A stretch of DNA of 64,000 bases. It comes from an uncultured Eubacteriales bacterium. Its GTDB lineage: Bacteria > Bacillota > Clostridia > Oscillospirales > Acutalibacteraceae. The notes under the pieces were generated by a model. That model ran no database searches and had not been told where the DNA came from. It was given only the letters and a program-made list of their open reading frames with translations. Shown here piece after piece: positions 63,198 to 64,000 of the stretch. How positions within the stretch are numbered: the stretch's first letter is position 1; the number at the start of each line of letters is the position of its first letter. The position numbers were made by a program, and so were the translations under genes. Where the stretch lies: contig CARTIQ010000004.1 of assembly GCA_949068525.1 (NCBI GenBank), positions 5,923 through 69,922 of the forward strand, in the 5' to 3' direction.

Positions 63198-63889
63198 ACC
63201 CACCTCCAATTTGGCTGTATTTCAAGCTTTGTGACGTTTCCACTCCACGTGATATCGTTTTGGCCTACGTTTAAAACCGGGAACTCGCCGCTCATCCTGT
63301 TATTCATCGACACCGTGCCGCGATACGCGTTCTGCATTTCGCTATCAAGTGTGATTTTCTCTGTAATTCCCATCAAGTAGATGTTTTGCCCGTTCACATT
63401 AAGCGTTATATTTCCAGTGCCGAAGATCGTGATAATTGGCTCAGAATCAAATGTCCCAATATTGAAAATCTTAAACGGCTCAGTTTTAATCAGCGGTTGA
63501 GAAAATAGATCATACGAAAACGGCTGCACTTCGAACTCCACGGCGAATCGCTTTAAAGACTTGATGATATGCGAAAATTCAATCTGATTTGCGACCCTGG
63601 CTTTGTATCGGCGTTCAGGCTCATTGCTAAAAGTCAGCCACCCAGCCCCCTTAAAATGCGCGCTGATTTCATCAACCCGCTTCATGTCCATCACGATGAA
63701 TTCGGCGCTTTTAATGTACGTCTCAAAGGCACCGTCCGTTGTCGTTAAGTTTCCATGCCTCCCCGGCACCGTGAAGGTTTCATCGCGCCGCTTAGGACTG
63801 GTTTTTTTAGGGCAGCGTTCCATGTAAAGCCCGAGCTCACGCGAATCTATGTCTTTGAAGATGCAATAATTAATGCCAACCACCTCCAT
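63194..63889 (-). CDS. Distal tail protein (Dit)
   Basis: A protein of about 226-231 residues matching the prophage 1 Dit over its full length (NYCIFKDIDSRELGLYMERC, VPGRHGNLTTTDGAFETY, ending NWRWV). The start is unsure: ATG 63889 lacks a good ribosome site, while GGAGGTGG just inside it would suit a rare ATT start matching the TTG of prophage 1. Confidence 0.9.
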   Translation of the reverse strand: MEVVGINYCIFKDIDSRELGLYMERCPKKTSPKRRDETFTVPGRHGNLTTTDGAFETYIKSAEFIVMDMKRVDEISAHFKGAGWLTFSNEPERRYKARVANQIEFSHIIKSLKRFAVEFEVQPFSYDLFSQPLIKTEPFKIFNIGTFDSEPIITIFGTGNITLNVNGQNIYLMGITEKITLDSEMQNAYRGTVSMNNRMSGEFPVLNVGQNDITWSGNVTKLEIQPNWRWV

Positions 63890-63902
63890 TTTATAAAATA
63901 AA

Positions 63903-63937
63903 AATAGCCCTAATCCTTTTGAGATTATGGCTATTTA
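63903..63937 (-). terminator. Terminator-like hairpin upstream of dit
   Basis: AAATAGCC (63903-63910) pairs with GGCTATTT (63930-63937) with further inner pairing, and a T-run follows on the minus strand. The last 60 bases of the window, beyond it, show no recognisable tape measure end. Confidence 0.7.
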
Positions 63938-64000
63938 TTGCGAACCAGTGAACGTCTTTGACAAAATAACACAAGTTTTATATAATAAATTTCGGATGTT

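Larger units (their letters stand above)
47405..64000 (-). mobile_element. Prophage 2 (right end outside window)
   Basis: A prophage related to prophage 1 and inverted relative to it. Its visible part runs from the recombinase beside feoB, through regulators, an accessory cassette and lysis genes, to tail fibres, Tal and Dit at the right edge. Head and other genes must lie to the right. Confidence 0.9.

Overview
This is a low-GC Gram-positive chromosome fragment, most likely a Clostridia (Bacillota) member. The grounds are A+T-rich DNA, strong AGGAGG ribosome binding sites, frequent TTG/GTG starts, a SpoIIM-type sporulation protein, an NHLM-type ABC export system and a dnaG-rpoD gene pair. 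No species can be named from sequence alone.

The window holds two related siphovirus-type prophages in inverted orientation around about 24 kb of host DNA. Prophage 1 occupies 1 to about 23.44 kb, mostly on the + strand, and its left end lies outside the window. It carries a tail terminator end, major tail protein, a tail assembly chaperone with a -1 frameshift site, tape measure, Dit, Tal with an S74 chaperone domain, BppU-like fibre, a seven-bladed Kelch-like protein, XkdX, GH25 endolysin and holin. Accessory genes, regulators and a large serine recombinase follow. It ends inside an asparagine synthetase gene, of which only the 3' part is in the window. Prophage 2 runs from about 47.41 kb past 64 kb on the - strand. 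It has the same order from Dit through lysis genes to regulators, but a different recombinase, which has cut feoB in its conserved G-motif. Each prophage therefore breaks a host metabolic gene.

Comparing the two copies exposes the cargo. Prophage 1 has a toxin-antitoxin pair inside the tail operon. It also has a promoter-to-terminator cassette between dit and tal, encoding a BspA-like leucine-rich surface protein whose frame is broken at a C9 tract and would be restored by a length change. Prophage 2 lacks that cassette and its dit and tal overlap. Tail tips differ too: Kelch-like against Asp-box propellers. Both carry, between holin and regulators, a cassette of a secreted Ala/Gly-rich protein, a DUF95/SpoIIM membrane protein and another membrane protein; prophage 2 adds an M48-like membrane protease. 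This resembles bacteriocin biosynthesis loci and is the best candidate for an undescribed system. Both also carry a SLOG-like/HTH fusion regulator, a tiny secreted Gly-rich peptide, a sigma-region-4-like protein behind an RBS-masking hairpin, a conserved non-coding block, and a structured RNA closed by a 9-bp helix just upstream of the recombinase.

The host segment (23.9-47.4 kb) contains rpoD, dnaG, a YigZ-family gene, rpmE, tRNA-Arg(CCU), an NHLM-type exporter (two ABC proteins and an HlyD-like protein, no precursor visible), a methyltransferase/double glycosyltransferase, a frameshifted secreted protein gene, spoIIM, a Gln-rich secreted protein, a substrate-binding protein next to a sensor-MFS fusion, ispE, a small membrane protein, feoA and the broken feoB.
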